This document shows, one piece after another, positions 42,477 through 51,057 of a stretch of 64,000 bases of DNA. The first letter of the stretch is position 1, and each line of letters starts with the position of its first letter. The position numbers and the translations under genes were made by a program. Below the pieces are notes generated by a model. It saw only the letters and a program-made list of their open reading frames with translations. It did not search any database and had not been told where the DNA came from. Origin of the DNA: Geothrix sp. 21YS21S-2 (GTDB lineage Bacteria; Acidobacteriota; Holophagae; Holophagales; Holophagaceae); the NCBI RefSeq assembly GCF_030846775.1, contig NZ_CP132910.1:3785001-3849000 (forward strand). The letters are read 5' to 3'.

Positions 42477-42532
42477 GAGGGGGGCCGGGGGCGCAAGCTC
42501 CCCGGCCTACCCGACTAAAAAAGATAAATAAA

Positions 42533-43621
42533 TCAAATATCTTCGTCATCCTTGGCCGCCTGCCTCACCAGTTGCCCGCAGGCCCCGGCCACGTCCTGGC
42601 CCCGGCTCCGCCGGACGCTGACCGTGATGCCCCGGCCCGCCAGGATCCCGCACAGCTCCACGATCCGTTCCTCCGTGGGCGGCTCGAAGCCCGAGCCCTC
42701 GTGGGGGTTGAACGGGATGAGGTTCACCTTGGACGGGAACCGCGCGGCGAAGGCCGCCAGCCGCGCCCCGTCCTCCAGCGCGTCGGTGACGCCCTTCAGC
42801 AGGACGTATTCCAGCGTGATCTTCTCCCCGTGCTCCAGGGGGAAGGCGCCCAGGACGGCGGCCAGGGCCTCCAGGTTCCATGCCCGGTTCACGGGCATGA
42901 TGCTGGAGCGGTAGGCGTCGGTGGTGGCGTTGAGGCTCAGCGCCAGGCGGGGCCTGGGCTTGAACCCGGCCAGGCGCTGGATGCCGGTGACCAGCCCGGA
43001 GGTGGACAGGGTGATGCGCTTGGGGGAGATGCCCAGGCCGGCGGGATCCGTGAGGAGGGCGAAGGCCGCCATGAGGTTGTCCAGGTTGTGCAGCGGCTCG
43101 CCCATGCCCATGAAGACCAGGTTCACCGCCTCGTCCGGGCCGTGGCCGTGGGCGTTGAGCATCGCCACCACCTGGCCGGCAATCTCGCCGGGGGTGAGGT
43201 TGCGCCTGATGCCCATGAGGCCCGTGGCGCAGAAGGTGCAGCCCATGGCGCAGCCCACCTGGCTGGAGAGGCACAGGGTGGTGCGCTTGCCGTAGGGCAT
43301 GTGGACGCCCTCCACCTGGGCGCCGTCCTCCAGCAGGAAGGCGTGCTTGGTGGAGCCGTCCGCCGACGGCACGCTCTCGCTGACGGCGGGCCAGGAGAGA
43401 AGCACCTCGCGCTCCAGGCGGATGCGCAGGGCCTTGGAGAGGTTCGTGAACTGCTCCCAGGCGGTCCACCGCATGCGGTAGAGGCCGTGGTGCAGCTGGG
43501 CGGCCCGGAAGGAGCTCTCGCCCATGGAGGCCACCAGGGCCTTCAGGCGCGGGAGGTCCATGCCGGCGGCGTTGGGGCGGGGACCCGCGGCAAGTTCGGG
43601 GGCGGGCTCGTGGAAGGTCAC
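42533..43621 (-). CDS. rlmN: Dual-specificity RNA methyltransferase RlmN
   Basis: This radical-SAM enzyme methylates C2 of A2503 in 23S rRNA (and A37 in some tRNAs). The SAM-cluster motif CAMGCTFCATG is near residue 105, with GMGEPLHNLDNL (~175), STSGLVTGI and LSLNATTDAYRS downstream; the second cysteine needed for methyl transfer is in RSRGQDVAGACGQL at the C-terminus. The GTG at 43621 overlaps the upstream stop (GTGA) and gives 362 residues; an ATG at 43561 is also possible but has no ribosome site. Confidence 0.93.
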   Translation of the reverse strand: MTFHEPAPELAAGPRPNAAGMDLPRLKALVASMGESSFRAAQLHHGLYRMRWTAWEQFTNLSKALRIRLEREVLLSWPAVSESVPSADGSTKHAFLLEDGAQVEGVHMPYGKRTTLCLSSQVGCAMGCTFCATGLMGIRRNLTPGEIAGQVVAMLNAHGHGPDEAVNLVFMGMGEPLHNLDNLMAAFALLTDPAGLGISPKRITLSTSGLVTGIQRLAGFKPRPRLALSLNATTDAYRSSIMPVNRAWNLEALAAVLGAFPLEHGEKITLEYVLLKGVTDALEDGARLAAFAARFPSKVNLIPFNPHEGSGFEPPTEERIVELCGILAGRGITVSVRRSRGQDVAGACGQLVRQAAKDDEDI

Positions 43622-43899
43622 ATCGAGATCCGGAAGGTGCGCAGGAAGGCCTTGTCCGCTTCGCTCCACGCGCCTTCGTCGCCTTCGGGGGCGGGCAGGG
43701 TGAAGCCGGGGGCGGTGTCCTCGTCCTCCTCCTCCCGGCGGTGCAGGGCCACCGTGGCCTCCAGCACCAGGGCGATGTCGAAGCCCTTGTCCTGGATCGC
43801 CCGGGCCAGGGCCCGGGTCTCCTCGTCCTTGGCCAGGGCCTGGACCATGGCGGTGCCCAGGCGGTCCACGATCTCTCGAAGGTTCTCTGGGATCTTCAT
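43618..43899 (-). CDS. Small hypothetical protein (93 aa)
   Basis: The product begins with a helical part (MKIPENLREIVDRLGTAMVQ) and ends acidic. No motif or family is recognised. Its ATG at 43899 has GGAGG at 5 nt distance. It sits 43 nt behind the MscS-type gene and its TGA overlaps the rlmN start, so it belongs to the dedA-mscS-rlmN row. The frame shows the same G/C third-position bias as its neighbours, which supports a real gene. Confidence 0.6.
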   Translation of the reverse strand: MKIPENLREIVDRLGTAMVQALAKDEETRALARAIQDKGFDIALVLEATVALHRREEEDEDTAPGFTLPAPEGDEGAWSEADKAFLRTFRISM

Positions 43900-43942
43900 G
43901 GCCGCCTCCGCTTCCATAGTAATGCCTGCTGGAAGGGCAATG

Positions 43943-45358
43943 TCACAGACGGAACCAGTTCTTGATCTGGGCGAGCCACTCCTCGCGCCTGGAATCGGCC
44001 TTGGGGGCCTCGTTCATGCGCCTGGACCTGGACTCCATGAGATCCACCAGCCGTTCCACCACCTGGGGATTGCGCTGGACGCACTTCTCGAAGGCGGCCT
44101 TGGGCAGCTCCACCAGTTCGCAGGGGGACGTGGCCACCACCGTGGCGCTGCGCACGGCGCCGGTGAGCAGGGAGCCTTCCCCGAACCAGTCGCCGGGCCT
44201 CAGCTCGGCCAGCACGTCCCAGTAGAGGCCCGTGTAGGGGTCGGTGCGTTCGTCCACGCGCACCACCTGGAGCGAACCCTGCATGACCATGAAGAGCGAT
44301 TCGCCCAGGTCCCCTGCCCGGATGACGCCCTCGCCGGGGGCGGCCCGGCGCAGGATCATGCTTTCCCGGAGTTCGCCGGCCCATTCCCCGGGCAGTCCGA
44401 TCCGGTCCAGGATCTCGGGGACGGCCCCCTCCGGAAGGACGATGGGGACGGAGCGGGGGGTGGTGGCCCCGTGCGGCCCGAGGAGGGGCACGCCCCGGCG
44501 GTTCAGGATGGTCTGGGCCAGGCGCACGGCCAGGAAGTTGGCGGCCCGCCCGTGGCGCCAGCCCAGGGCCCACCAGCGCAGCTCCAGCACCACGCCGCCC
44601 ATGTCGAAGCTGTGGGTGACCACCTCGGGCTTGCGGTGGGGGTAGTGGGGAATGCCGCCCAGGGCCTGTTCCAGGGCGGCCACGGTGTCGACCATGGGGC
44701 CGTGGGGCTCCACGGTCACCTTCAGGGTGCGGCGGTGGAGACCGGAGGGGGCGTAGAGGTTCGTGACCACGGCCTGGGCCAGGACGCGGTTGGGAAACAC
44801 GGTGGTGTCGCCGTTCTCCGTGACGATCTGCACGGACCGCCAGGTCATGGTCTCCACCTGGCCGATGAACGTCTCCTGCCCCGAGGCGTTGCGCAGGTTG
44901 CCGGTGACTTCGATCCAGTCCCCGGGCCGGAAGGCCTCGTCCAGGTGGAGGGAGATGCCCGCGAAGAGGTTGCCCAGGGTCTCCTGGAGCGAGAGGCCCA
45001 CGACGGCCGCCGCGATGGCGCCGGTGCCCAGGATGGCCCCCAGGTTCACGCCGCCGGCCTTGTGCAGCAGGAGCACCGCCGCCCCCACGTACAGCGCGAA
45101 GACCACCAGGTCCCGGGCGAACCCGGGCACCGCGGTCTCCCGGTTGCTAAGCAGGGGGTCCAGCAGGATGTAGGTGAAGATGCGGATCCCCAGGTAGGCG
45201 CCCACGATCCAGAAGAGGCTCCCCGCCGCCTGGATGAACCGGGGATGCGCGTGCTGGGTGCCCAGCACGTAGGCGCCCAGGCCCAGGGCCAGGAGCAGCA
45301 GGCCGAAGGCCGCGATCCTGCGGGTGGAACTCACGGCCGTGCGGAGGTCTCGGAACAT
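43943..45358 (-). CDS. MscS-type channel with cyclic-nucleotide-binding domain
   Basis: This 471-residue protein has four membrane helices (about residues 12-30, 45-65, 80-100 and 108-128), the last being the MscS pore helix with a Gly/Ala pattern (GAILGTGAIAAAVVGLSLQ). It is followed by the beta domain (FRPGDWIEVTG, TVFPNRVLAQAVVTNL). From about residue 335 a cNMP-binding domain follows: GEGVIRAGDLGESLFMVMQG, then GDWFGEGSLLTG and RSATVVATSPCELV. This is the bCNG channel architecture: a mechanosensitive-type pore gated or tuned by nucleotides. It lies 10 nt behind dedA. Confidence 0.88.
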   Translation of the reverse strand: MFRDLRTAVSSTRRIAAFGLLLLALGLGAYVLGTQHAHPRFIQAAGSLFWIVGAYLGIRIFTYILLDPLLSNRETAVPGFARDLVVFALYVGAAVLLLHKAGGVNLGAILGTGAIAAAVVGLSLQETLGNLFAGISLHLDEAFRPGDWIEVTGNLRNASGQETFIGQVETMTWRSVQIVTENGDTTVFPNRVLAQAVVTNLYAPSGLHRRTLKVTVEPHGPMVDTVAALEQALGGIPHYPHRKPEVVTHSFDMGGVVLELRWWALGWRHGRAANFLAVRLAQTILNRRGVPLLGPHGATTPRSVPIVLPEGAVPEILDRIGLPGEWAGELRESMILRRAAPGEGVIRAGDLGESLFMVMQGSLQVVRVDERTDPYTGLYWDVLAELRPGDWFGEGSLLTGAVRSATVVATSPCELVELPKAAFEKCVQRNPQVVERLVDLMESRSRRMNEAPKADSRREEWLAQIKNWFRL

Positions 45359-45368
45359 GCCTAGGATA

Positions 45369-46016
45369 TTAACGCTTCCGGAGGTGACTCCAAAGGAACC
45401 ACACGATCCCCGCGAGGATCACGGCCCCGATGACCAGGTCGAACCGGTGGAACCAGACGCCCAGGGTGTCCCACTTCTCCCCCAGCTTGAAGCCCACCCA
45501 GGCCAGGCCCAGGCACCAGGGGAGGCTGCCGGCGAAGGTGTAGAGGTGGAACGTCCTGCGGTCCATCCTGGCGATGCCGGCGGGCAGGGCGATGAAGGTG
45601 CGGATCACCGGGAGCATGCGCCCGATGAGGATGGCCCAGCGGCCGAACTTCTCGAAGAACCGGTGGGCCTGGTCCAGGTGGTCGAGGTTGAGGAAGATGT
45701 ACTTCCCGTACCGTTCCACCGCCTTGCGTCCGCCCCAGGCCCCCAGTTCGTAGGCGGGGATGGAGCCCAGGTTGCAGCCCAGGGCGCCGAAGACGCCCGC
45801 GATCCAGACCTGGGTCATCGGGCTGCCCGCCCCCAGGCCCAGGAAGGTCATCTGCCCCTTGAAGGCCAGGAACCCGGCGAAGGGCATGATCACTTCACTG
45901 GGGAGGGGGATGCAGGCGCTCTCGATGCCCATGAGCAGGGAGACCCCCATGGGGCCCATGGCCGCCATCATGGCGGTCATCCAGACGATGATCGGTGCAA
46001 GGATTTTATGAAGCAA
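45369..46016 (-). CDS. DedA-family membrane protein
   Basis: This 215-residue integral membrane protein has the DedA signature: ESACIPLPSEVIMPFAGFLA near residues 32-51, GALGCNLGSIPAYELGAWGG (~79-98), FFEKFGRWAILIGRMLPVIR (~120-139, the conserved Arg-containing GRxxP) and FIALPAGIARM. DedA proteins are membrane transporters needed for undecaprenyl-phosphate or lipid recycling and proton-motive-force homeostasis. It starts an operon with the MscS-type channel, divergent from smpB. Confidence 0.9.
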   Translation of the reverse strand: MLHKILAPIIVWMTAMMAAMGPMGVSLLMGIESACIPLPSEVIMPFAGFLAFKGQMTFLGLGAGSPMTQVWIAGVFGALGCNLGSIPAYELGAWGGRKAVERYGKYIFLNLDHLDQAHRFFEKFGRWAILIGRMLPVIRTFIALPAGIARMDRRTFHLYTFAGSLPWCLGLAWVGFKLGEKWDTLGVWFHRFDLVIGAVILAGIVWFLWSHLRKR

Positions 46017-46061
46017 AGGGGTCTCCTGAACCCTCTAGCCTAACCTGGATAGACTGGAATC

Positions 46062-46517
46062 ATGACTGAAGACCTGGTCCGCAACCGGAAGGCCCTGCAC
46101 GCTTTCCACATCGTCGACACCTGGGAGGCCGGCGTGGCCCTCCTGGGAACGGAAGTGAAATCGCTGCGCGGCGGCCACGGCCAGCTGCAGGACGCCTTCG
46201 TGGACATCACCGGGGGCGAGCTCTGGCTGAAGCAGGCCAACATAAGCCCTTATGAATTCGGGACCTACGCCAACCACGACCCCCTGCGGCCCCGCAAGCT
46301 GCTGCTGAACCGCGCCGAGATCGACAAGATCGTCTCCAGGGCCACCCGCAAGGGCTACACCGTGATCCCGCTGGCCATCTACCTCACGCCCAGGGGCAAG
46401 ATCAAGGTCCGCATCGCCCTGGCCGAAGGCAAGACCCTGGGCGACAAGCGCGAGGCCCTGAAGGAGCGGGAGCAGAAGCGGGAAATGGACCGGGTGCGGA
46501 AAGGGGACAGGGAATGA
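46062..46517 (+). CDS. smpB: SsrA-binding protein
   Basis: This 151-residue protein escorts tmRNA to stalled ribosomes. Typical pattern: NRKALHAFHIVDTWEAGVAL, LLGTEVKSLRGGHGQLQDA (~27-45), ANISPYEFGTYANHDPLRPRKLLL, RATRKGYTVIPLAIYL and a basic helical tail (KREMDRVRKGDRE). No ssrA gene is seen nearby. The stop overlaps the next gene (ATGA at 46514-46517). Confidence 0.95.
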   Translation: MTEDLVRNRKALHAFHIVDTWEAGVALLGTEVKSLRGGHGQLQDAFVDITGGELWLKQANISPYEFGTYANHDPLRPRKLLLNRAEIDKIVSRATRKGYTVIPLAIYLTPRGKIKVRIALAEGKTLGDKREALKEREQKREMDRVRKGDRE

Positions 46518-46834
46518 AGGACGTTCATGAAGCGTTGAATCTCAGGGAGGCCAACATGGTGGCCACCTACCTGGAGGACCAGGGCATCCTCGCCGATGTG
46601 CGCGGGGGCGCCTACCAGGCCGTGGTGGGCGAGCTCAGCAACATCCGCGGCACGCTGCCCAGGGTCTGGGTCCTGGAGGACGGCGACGCGGAACGTGCGG
46701 CCCGGCTGGTGGCCACCTTCGTGGCCTCCCTGCGCGCCACGCCCGAAGGCGAACCGTGGGTCTGCGCCTGCGGGGAGACGCTCGAACCCCAGTTCCAGTC
46801 CTGCTGGAAATGCCAGGCACCCAAGCCGGTCTAG
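46514..46834 (+). CDS. DUF2007-type small protein with C-terminal zinc ribbon
   Basis: This 106-residue protein has an N-terminal DUF2007-like alpha/beta domain (YLEDQGILADVRGGAYQAV...RVWVLEDGDAERAARLV). A C-terminal CxC-x12-CxxC knuckle (VCACGETLEPQFQSCWKC) probably binds zinc. The function is unknown. It is translationally coupled to smpB (ATGA). Its stop overlaps the rseP stop in a CTAG palindrome, so the two genes converge without a spacer. Confidence 0.75.
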   Translation: MKDVHEALNLREANMVATYLEDQGILADVRGGAYQAVVGELSNIRGTLPRVWVLEDGDAERAARLVATFVASLRATPEGEPWVCACGETLEPQFQSCWKCQAPKPV

Positions 46835-47955
46835 TGTCTGAGCTTCCAGATGTCCTGGAAGATGATCAGGGCGAACAGGCACACGAAGAACAGGAACCCG
46901 CCCGTGAGGATCCGTTCCTTCACCAGGTTCGACAGGTCCTTCCCGCGGATCTTCTCGAAGATCAGCAGCGCCGCGTGGCCGCCGTCCAGGAAGGGGATGG
47001 GCAGGGCGTTGAGCACGGCGAGGTTCATGGAGATCAGGGCGATGAGGCCCATGAACTGCATGAGGCCGGCCTTCGCCGCCCTGCTGCCGGCCCGGACGAT
47101 GGTGATGGGGCCGCCCACCTCCTTGAAGCTGACCTTGTGGGTGACGAGCTTGCCGAAGTTCCCCAGGATCTCCCAGCCGAGGCGGGCGCTGCCCACCACC
47201 GCGAAATAGGCGCCGGAACCCAGGTCCCTGGCCTGCAGGGGGCGCTTGTCATAGACCCAGCTGGAGGGCTCGAAGGCCACGCCGATCTTGCCGGCTCCGC
47301 CGACGTCCTTGGGGGTCACGGTGAGGGTGCGGTTGATGCCCTCCCGCTCCACGGCCACCTCGATGGGCTGGCCGACCCGGGCCCGGATGTACGTGATGGC
47401 CTCCTCGTTGCTGCTGCCCGGGAATTTCAGCTCCCCGAAGCGGGTGATCTGGTCGCCGGCCTTCAGGCCGCCCTGGGCGCCGGGCATGTCCGAGCTCACG
47501 TCCACCACCAGGAGGGGGGAGGGAAGCGGGCGCGCGGCCGTGGTGCGGGCGTTGTTGACGCCCAGGAAGAAGAAGACCACCACCGTGATGAGGATGTTGG
47601 CCAGGATGCCGCCGGAGTAGAAGGCCAGGCGCTTCCAGGCGGGCTGGGCCAGGAAGCCGTGGGGGTCCTCGGCGTCGGGTTCCTCGGGGTTGTAGCCGGC
47701 CAGGCGAACGTAGCCGCCTAGCGGAAGGAGGGACAAACGGACGTCCGTCTCGTTCCAGGCGAACCCGGCCACCCGGGGGCCGAAGCCCAGGGAGAAGACC
47801 TCCACGGGCAAGCCCATCCACTTGGCGACCAGGAAGTGGCCCAGTTCGTGGAAGAAGATGAGGCCCACCAGGAGCACCACCGGTCCCCAGAAGCCGGCGC
47901 CGGGAATGAAGGAGACCAGGAGGAGGGCCGGTGCCGTATAGAGCAATCGCTTCAT
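46831..47955 (-). CDS. rseP: Site-2 membrane metalloprotease RseP
   Basis: This 374-residue integral membrane protease cleaves anti-sigma factors and signal-peptide remnants within the bilayer. The zinc motif is FFHELGHF (HExxH at 36-40). One PDZ domain lies about residues 130-215 (DMPGAQGGLKAGDQITRFG). The third zinc ligand is in LNALPIPFLDGGH near residue 325. E. coli RseP has two PDZ domains; only one is seen here, as in many non-enteric homologues. It overlaps dxr (ATGA at 47952-47955) and ends the uppS-cdsA-dxr-rseP operon. Confidence 0.93.
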   Translation of the reverse strand: MKRLLYTAPALLLVSFIPGAGFWGPVVLLVGLIFFHELGHFLVAKWMGLPVEVFSLGFGPRVAGFAWNETDVRLSLLPLGGYVRLAGYNPEEPDAEDPHGFLAQPAWKRLAFYSGGILANILITVVVFFFLGVNNARTTAARPLPSPLLVVDVSSDMPGAQGGLKAGDQITRFGELKFPGSSNEEAITYIRARVGQPIEVAVEREGINRTLTVTPKDVGGAGKIGVAFEPSSWVYDKRPLQARDLGSGAYFAVVGSARLGWEILGNFGKLVTHKVSFKEVGGPITIVRAGSRAAKAGLMQFMGLIALISMNLAVLNALPIPFLDGGHAALLIFEKIRGKDLSNLVKERILTGGFLFFVCLFALIIFQDIWKLRH

Positions 47956-49121
47956 GGGTTTCCTTGGCGGGTGTGGTGAGAAATCCAGGTTCTGGCTTGG
48001 ACCCGGGCCTGCCGGTCAATATCCATCACCTGATCCAAAGTATGGGCCGGTTCGGCCGGGATGGCGGCCAGGATGGCCCCGCAGCAGGCCTGGATCCGCC
48101 AGAAGCCGATCCGGCCGTCCAGGAAGGCGGCCACCGCTTCCTCATTGGCGGCATTGAGGATAGCGGGGGCGGTGCCGTCGGCCGCGAGGGCCTGGTAGGC
48201 CAGGGCGAGGCAGGGGAATCTGGTGAGGTCGGGGGGCTCGAAGGTCCAGGCGCGGGCGGCGTCCCAGTCGTAGGGCGGCACCGGACCGGGCAGGCGATCG
48301 GGATGCAGCAGGGCGTACTGGATGGGCAGCTTCATGTCGTTGGCGCACACCTGAAGCTGGTAGGTGCCGTCATGGAACCCCACCATGGCGTGCACCTGGC
48401 TCTGGGGGTGGATGGTCACCGCGATCTGGTCCGCAGACAGGCCGAAGAGGTAGGCGGCTTCGATCACCTCCAGGCCCTTGTTCATCAGGGTGGCGGAATC
48501 GATGGTGATCTTGGGCCCCATCTTCCAGGTGGGATGGTTGAGGGCCTGCTCGATGGTGGCGTCGTGCACCCGCTGCAGGTCCCAGTCCCGGAAGGGGCCG
48601 CCGCTGGCGGTGATGCGCACCTCCCGCACGGCCCCGGGGGCGTGGCCGGCCAGGAGCTGGTGCAGGGCCGCATGTTCGGAATCCACGGGCAGCAGCTCGC
48701 CGCCGCCGGCTTCCAGCGCCTGGCGCATGAGGGCGCCGCCCACCACCAGGCTCTCCTTGTTGGCCACGCACACGCGCAGGCCGGCCCGCAGGGCGGCCTC
48801 GGCGCTGGCCAGGCCCGCGGCCCCCACCACGGCGGCCAGCAGGGTGTCGGCCCCGGATTCCAGGGCGCAGGCCTGGAGGCCGTCCATGCCGTGGAGGATG
48901 TCGGGCCGGTAGGAGAGCTGGCCGGCCAGCCACTGGGCGTCCTCAGGCCGGGAGAGGGAGACCAGCCGGGGCCGGAACCGCTCGCACTGGGCCAGGAGGA
49001 GGTCCCGGTTGCGGCCCGCGGCCAGGGCGGCGACCTCCAGGCGGTCCGGATGGGCCGCCACCACGTCCAGGGTGGAGGTTCCGATGGAGCCGGTGGATCC
49101 CAGGAGGGCGACCTTGCGCAT
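47952..49121 (-). CDS. dxr: 1-deoxy-D-xylulose 5-phosphate reductoisomerase
   Basis: This 389-residue enzyme makes 2-C-methyl-D-erythritol 4-phosphate, the committed step of the MEP isoprenoid pathway. Seen: the NADPH loop GSTGSIGTSTLDV (8-20), ANKESLVVGG (~119), the metal/substrate residues PVDSEHAALHQ (~144), ITASGGPFRD (~169), HPTWKMGPKITIDSATLMNKGLEVIEA region and HPQSQVHAMV. Start is 3 nt after the cdsA stop. It follows uppS and cdsA, joining isoprenoid supply with its use. Confidence 0.95.
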   Translation of the reverse strand: MRKVALLGSTGSIGTSTLDVVAAHPDRLEVAALAAGRNRDLLLAQCERFRPRLVSLSRPEDAQWLAGQLSYRPDILHGMDGLQACALESGADTLLAAVVGAAGLASAEAALRAGLRVCVANKESLVVGGALMRQALEAGGGELLPVDSEHAALHQLLAGHAPGAVREVRITASGGPFRDWDLQRVHDATIEQALNHPTWKMGPKITIDSATLMNKGLEVIEAAYLFGLSADQIAVTIHPQSQVHAMVGFHDGTYQLQVCANDMKLPIQYALLHPDRLPGPVPPYDWDAARAWTFEPPDLTRFPCLALAYQALAADGTAPAILNAANEEAVAAFLDGRIGFWRIQACCGAILAAIPAEPAHTLDQVMDIDRQARVQARTWISHHTRQGNP

Positions 49122-49124
49122 GGG

Positions 49125-50030
49125 TCAGTTCAGTCCGTGGACGAAGTGGATGTAGGCGTAGAACACCGGCGCGGCGAAGGCCAGGCTGTCCAGCCGGTCC
49201 AGCATGCCGCCGTGGCCGGGGATGGAGATCCCGCCCATGTTGGAGTCCTTGGCGCCCGCGCTGCGCTTCCACATGCTCTCGACCAGGTCGCCCATGAGGC
49301 CGGCCACGCCTAGGAGGAGGCCGATGGCCAGCGCGTCCAGGGGCGTCCACTCGGTGTAGACGAAGGCCCGGATGAGGAAGGCCGCCAGGACGTTGCCCGC
49401 GAGGTTGCCGCCCACCCCTTCCCAGGTCTTCTTGGGGCTCACCCGGGGCGCCAGCTTGTGCCGGCCCAGGAGGCTGCCCACGAAGTAGGCGCAGGTGTCG
49501 CCGATCCAGGTGATGAGGAACAGGGCCAGAACGAGGCGCCCGCCGGTGTTGGACAGGGTCGTCTCGCTGAACATGAAGAGCTTCATCATGAACCCGGTGC
49601 CCAGGCCCAGGTAGACGGCTCCCATCCAGGTGATGGCCTGGCTGGGGAGGGCCTTTTCCAGGTCCCGGTCGAAAAGGAGGGCGCCGAAATGGATGACCAG
49701 GGCGGAACCCGTCAACACCAGCCACAGGGGCAGGGGGTCCGTGGGGTCCCGGCCCAGGAGGTAGAAGTGCAGGAGGAAGGCCCAGCCCGCCAGGGTGCCG
49801 GCGAGGAAGGAGGGGTTGAAGCCCATCTTCCGGCCCATGAGGGTGAACTCGTGCATGGCCATGAGCAGGGCCCCGGCCAGGAGGCCCAGGAACACGGCCT
49901 TGGCCCAGTACTGGGCACCCAGGTAGAGCAGGGTGAAGAAGAAGATCGCGAACACCAGGGCGGTGCCCACCCGGACGGCAAGGTTGCCCTTGTCGATGCC
50001 GGCGCGCTTGGGGGGTGGGGCAGGGGTCAT
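49125..50030 (-). CDS. cdsA: Phosphatidate cytidylyltransferase
   Basis: This 301-residue integral membrane enzyme makes CDP-diacylglycerol from CTP and phosphatidic acid. It has about eight membrane helices. The CdsA signature near the C-terminus reads SMWKRSAGAKDSNM followed by PGHGGMLDRLDS, with the key Lys-Asp and HGGxxDRxD. An extra N-terminal stretch (MTPAPPPKRAGIDKGN) is soluble. It sits between uppS and dxr, the usual order in many bacteria. Confidence 0.93.
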   Translation of the reverse strand: MTPAPPPKRAGIDKGNLAVRVGTALVFAIFFFTLLYLGAQYWAKAVFLGLLAGALLMAMHEFTLMGRKMGFNPSFLAGTLAGWAFLLHFYLLGRDPTDPLPLWLVLTGSALVIHFGALLFDRDLEKALPSQAITWMGAVYLGLGTGFMMKLFMFSETTLSNTGGRLVLALFLITWIGDTCAYFVGSLLGRHKLAPRVSPKKTWEGVGGNLAGNVLAAFLIRAFVYTEWTPLDALAIGLLLGVAGLMGDLVESMWKRSAGAKDSNMGGISIPGHGGMLDRLDSLAFAAPVFYAYIHFVHGLN

Positions 50031-50041
50031 GGGGACTCCGC

Positions 50042-50728
50042 TCAGATTCCGCCGAAGCGGCGCTCGCGCTGGGAATAGGCTTCGAGGGCTTCCCGGAGCT
50101 GGGGGCCCCTGAAATCGGGCCAGAGGCACTCGGTCATGTAGAACTCGGCGTAGGCGGCCTGCCAGAGCAGGAAGTTGGAGATGCGCAGCTCCCCGGAGGT
50201 GCGGATGAGCAGGTCCACGTCCGGCGCGCCGGCGGTCCACAGGCGGCTGGCCAGGGCCGCCTCGTCCATCTCCGCGGGCGGGACCCCGTCCTCGATGCAC
50301 TTCCGGGCCGCGGTGGCCAGCTCCAGCCGGGAGCCGTAGTTCACGGCCAGGTGGAAGACCATCCCGGTGTGGCCGGCGGTCTGGAGCTCCAGGGTGCGCA
50401 GGTCCTTGAGGATCCCCTCGGGAAGCCCTTCCGGGGCCCCCAGGTGGTGGAACCGGATGCCCCGCTTCTTCAACTTGGGCAGGAACATCCTGAGATACAT
50501 CCGCAGGAGGGCCATGAGGACGGCCACCTCCTGGGCGGGGCGCTTCCAGTTCTCGGTGGAGAAGGCGTACAGGGTGAGGTGCCCGATGCCGGCGTCGGAG
50601 GCGGCGTCCAGGATGTCCTGGACCGCGCGCACGCCCTCCTTGTGGCCCTTGATGCGGGGCCAGCCCCGCTGGGCAGCCCAGCGGCCGTTGCCGTCCATTA
50701 TGAGAGCGACGTGGCGGGGGATGCTCAC
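50042..50728 (-). CDS. uppS: Undecaprenyl diphosphate synthase (isoprenyl transferase)
   Basis: This 228-residue cis-prenyltransferase makes the C55 lipid carrier for peptidoglycan and LPS. The family motif MDGNGRWAAQRGWPRIKGH (11-29) contains the catalytic Asp, and AFSTENWKRP (~69-78), HLAVNYGSR (~140) and the C-terminal DLLIRTSGELRISNFLLWQ (~181-199) are diagnostic. It heads the uppS-cdsA-dxr-rseP operon. Its start region is partly duplicated 107 nt upstream. Confidence 0.95.
   Translation of the reverse strand: MSIPRHVALIMDGNGRWAAQRGWPRIKGHKEGVRAVQDILDAASDAGIGHLTLYAFSTENWKRPAQEVAVLMALLRMYLRMFLPKLKKRGIRFHHLGAPEGLPEGILKDLRTLELQTAGHTGMVFHLAVNYGSRLELATAARKCIEDGVPPAEMDEAALASRLWTAGAPDVDLLIRTSGELRISNFLLWQAAYAEFYMTECLWPDFRGPQLREALEAYSQRERRFGGI
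50703..50728. repeat. Direct repeat, copy 1 (uppS 5' end)
   Basis: 26-nt sequence covering the first codons of uppS, repeated identically at 50810-50835. Confidence 0.8.
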
Positions 50729-50780
50729 TGGACCTCCCCCTCAAGGCCGCGGCCGAGCGGGCCCGGGTGGGAAGTCTCGC

Positions 50781-50799
50781 GTATCCGCGCAGCGGATAC
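50781..50799. promoter_or_regulatory. Short hairpin between the two repeat copies
   Basis: GTATCCGC-GCA-GCGGATAC is an 8-bp perfect dyad upstream of uppS. It could be an operator or a leader hairpin; nothing in the sequence decides which. Confidence 0.35.
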
Positions 50800-50809
50800 C
50801 GAGAAGATT

Positions 50810-50835
50810 AGAGCGACGTGGCGGGGGATGCTCAC
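50810..50835. repeat. Direct repeat, copy 2 (ectopic uppS start)
   Basis: Exact 26-nt copy of 50703-50728. It includes the uppS start context but the frame after it does not continue as uppS, so it is a tandem-duplication scar. Confidence 0.8.
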
Positions 50836-51057
50836 AGGGTCATCCGGGGAGCGGAAACGTGGATGTTCAAACCGGGCATCTCCAGGCGATTGACACGAAG
50901 GGCGGCCCGGGAGGGCACGCGGCAGACGGGTAAGGCGAATTCTAACATGGGCCGTCCCGCCCCAAGATTGAGCCGGCGACAAATTCGCTTCGCTTGTTGC
51001 GTTGGAATTACAGGGATACGGTAATCTAGAGCATTCCTTGGAAATGGGAAACCCCTG

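Larger units (their letters stand above)
40515..42515 (+). mobile_element. Group II intron, about 2.0 kb
   Basis: The 5' end reads GTGCGCC (consensus GUGYG). A structured non-coding part of ~590 nt (domains I-IV) precedes the maturase frame (41108-42438). Domain V is at 42443-42476: GAGCCGGATGCGG, a loop, and CCGCACGTCCGG with the AGC triad. Domain VI follows with a CCTACCCGAC end at 42515. The element lies between two minus-strand genes and does not interrupt a gene. The encoded protein has no HNH endonuclease domain. The ribozyme looks intact, but its protein is frameshifted, so it would need help in trans to move. Confidence 0.85.
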
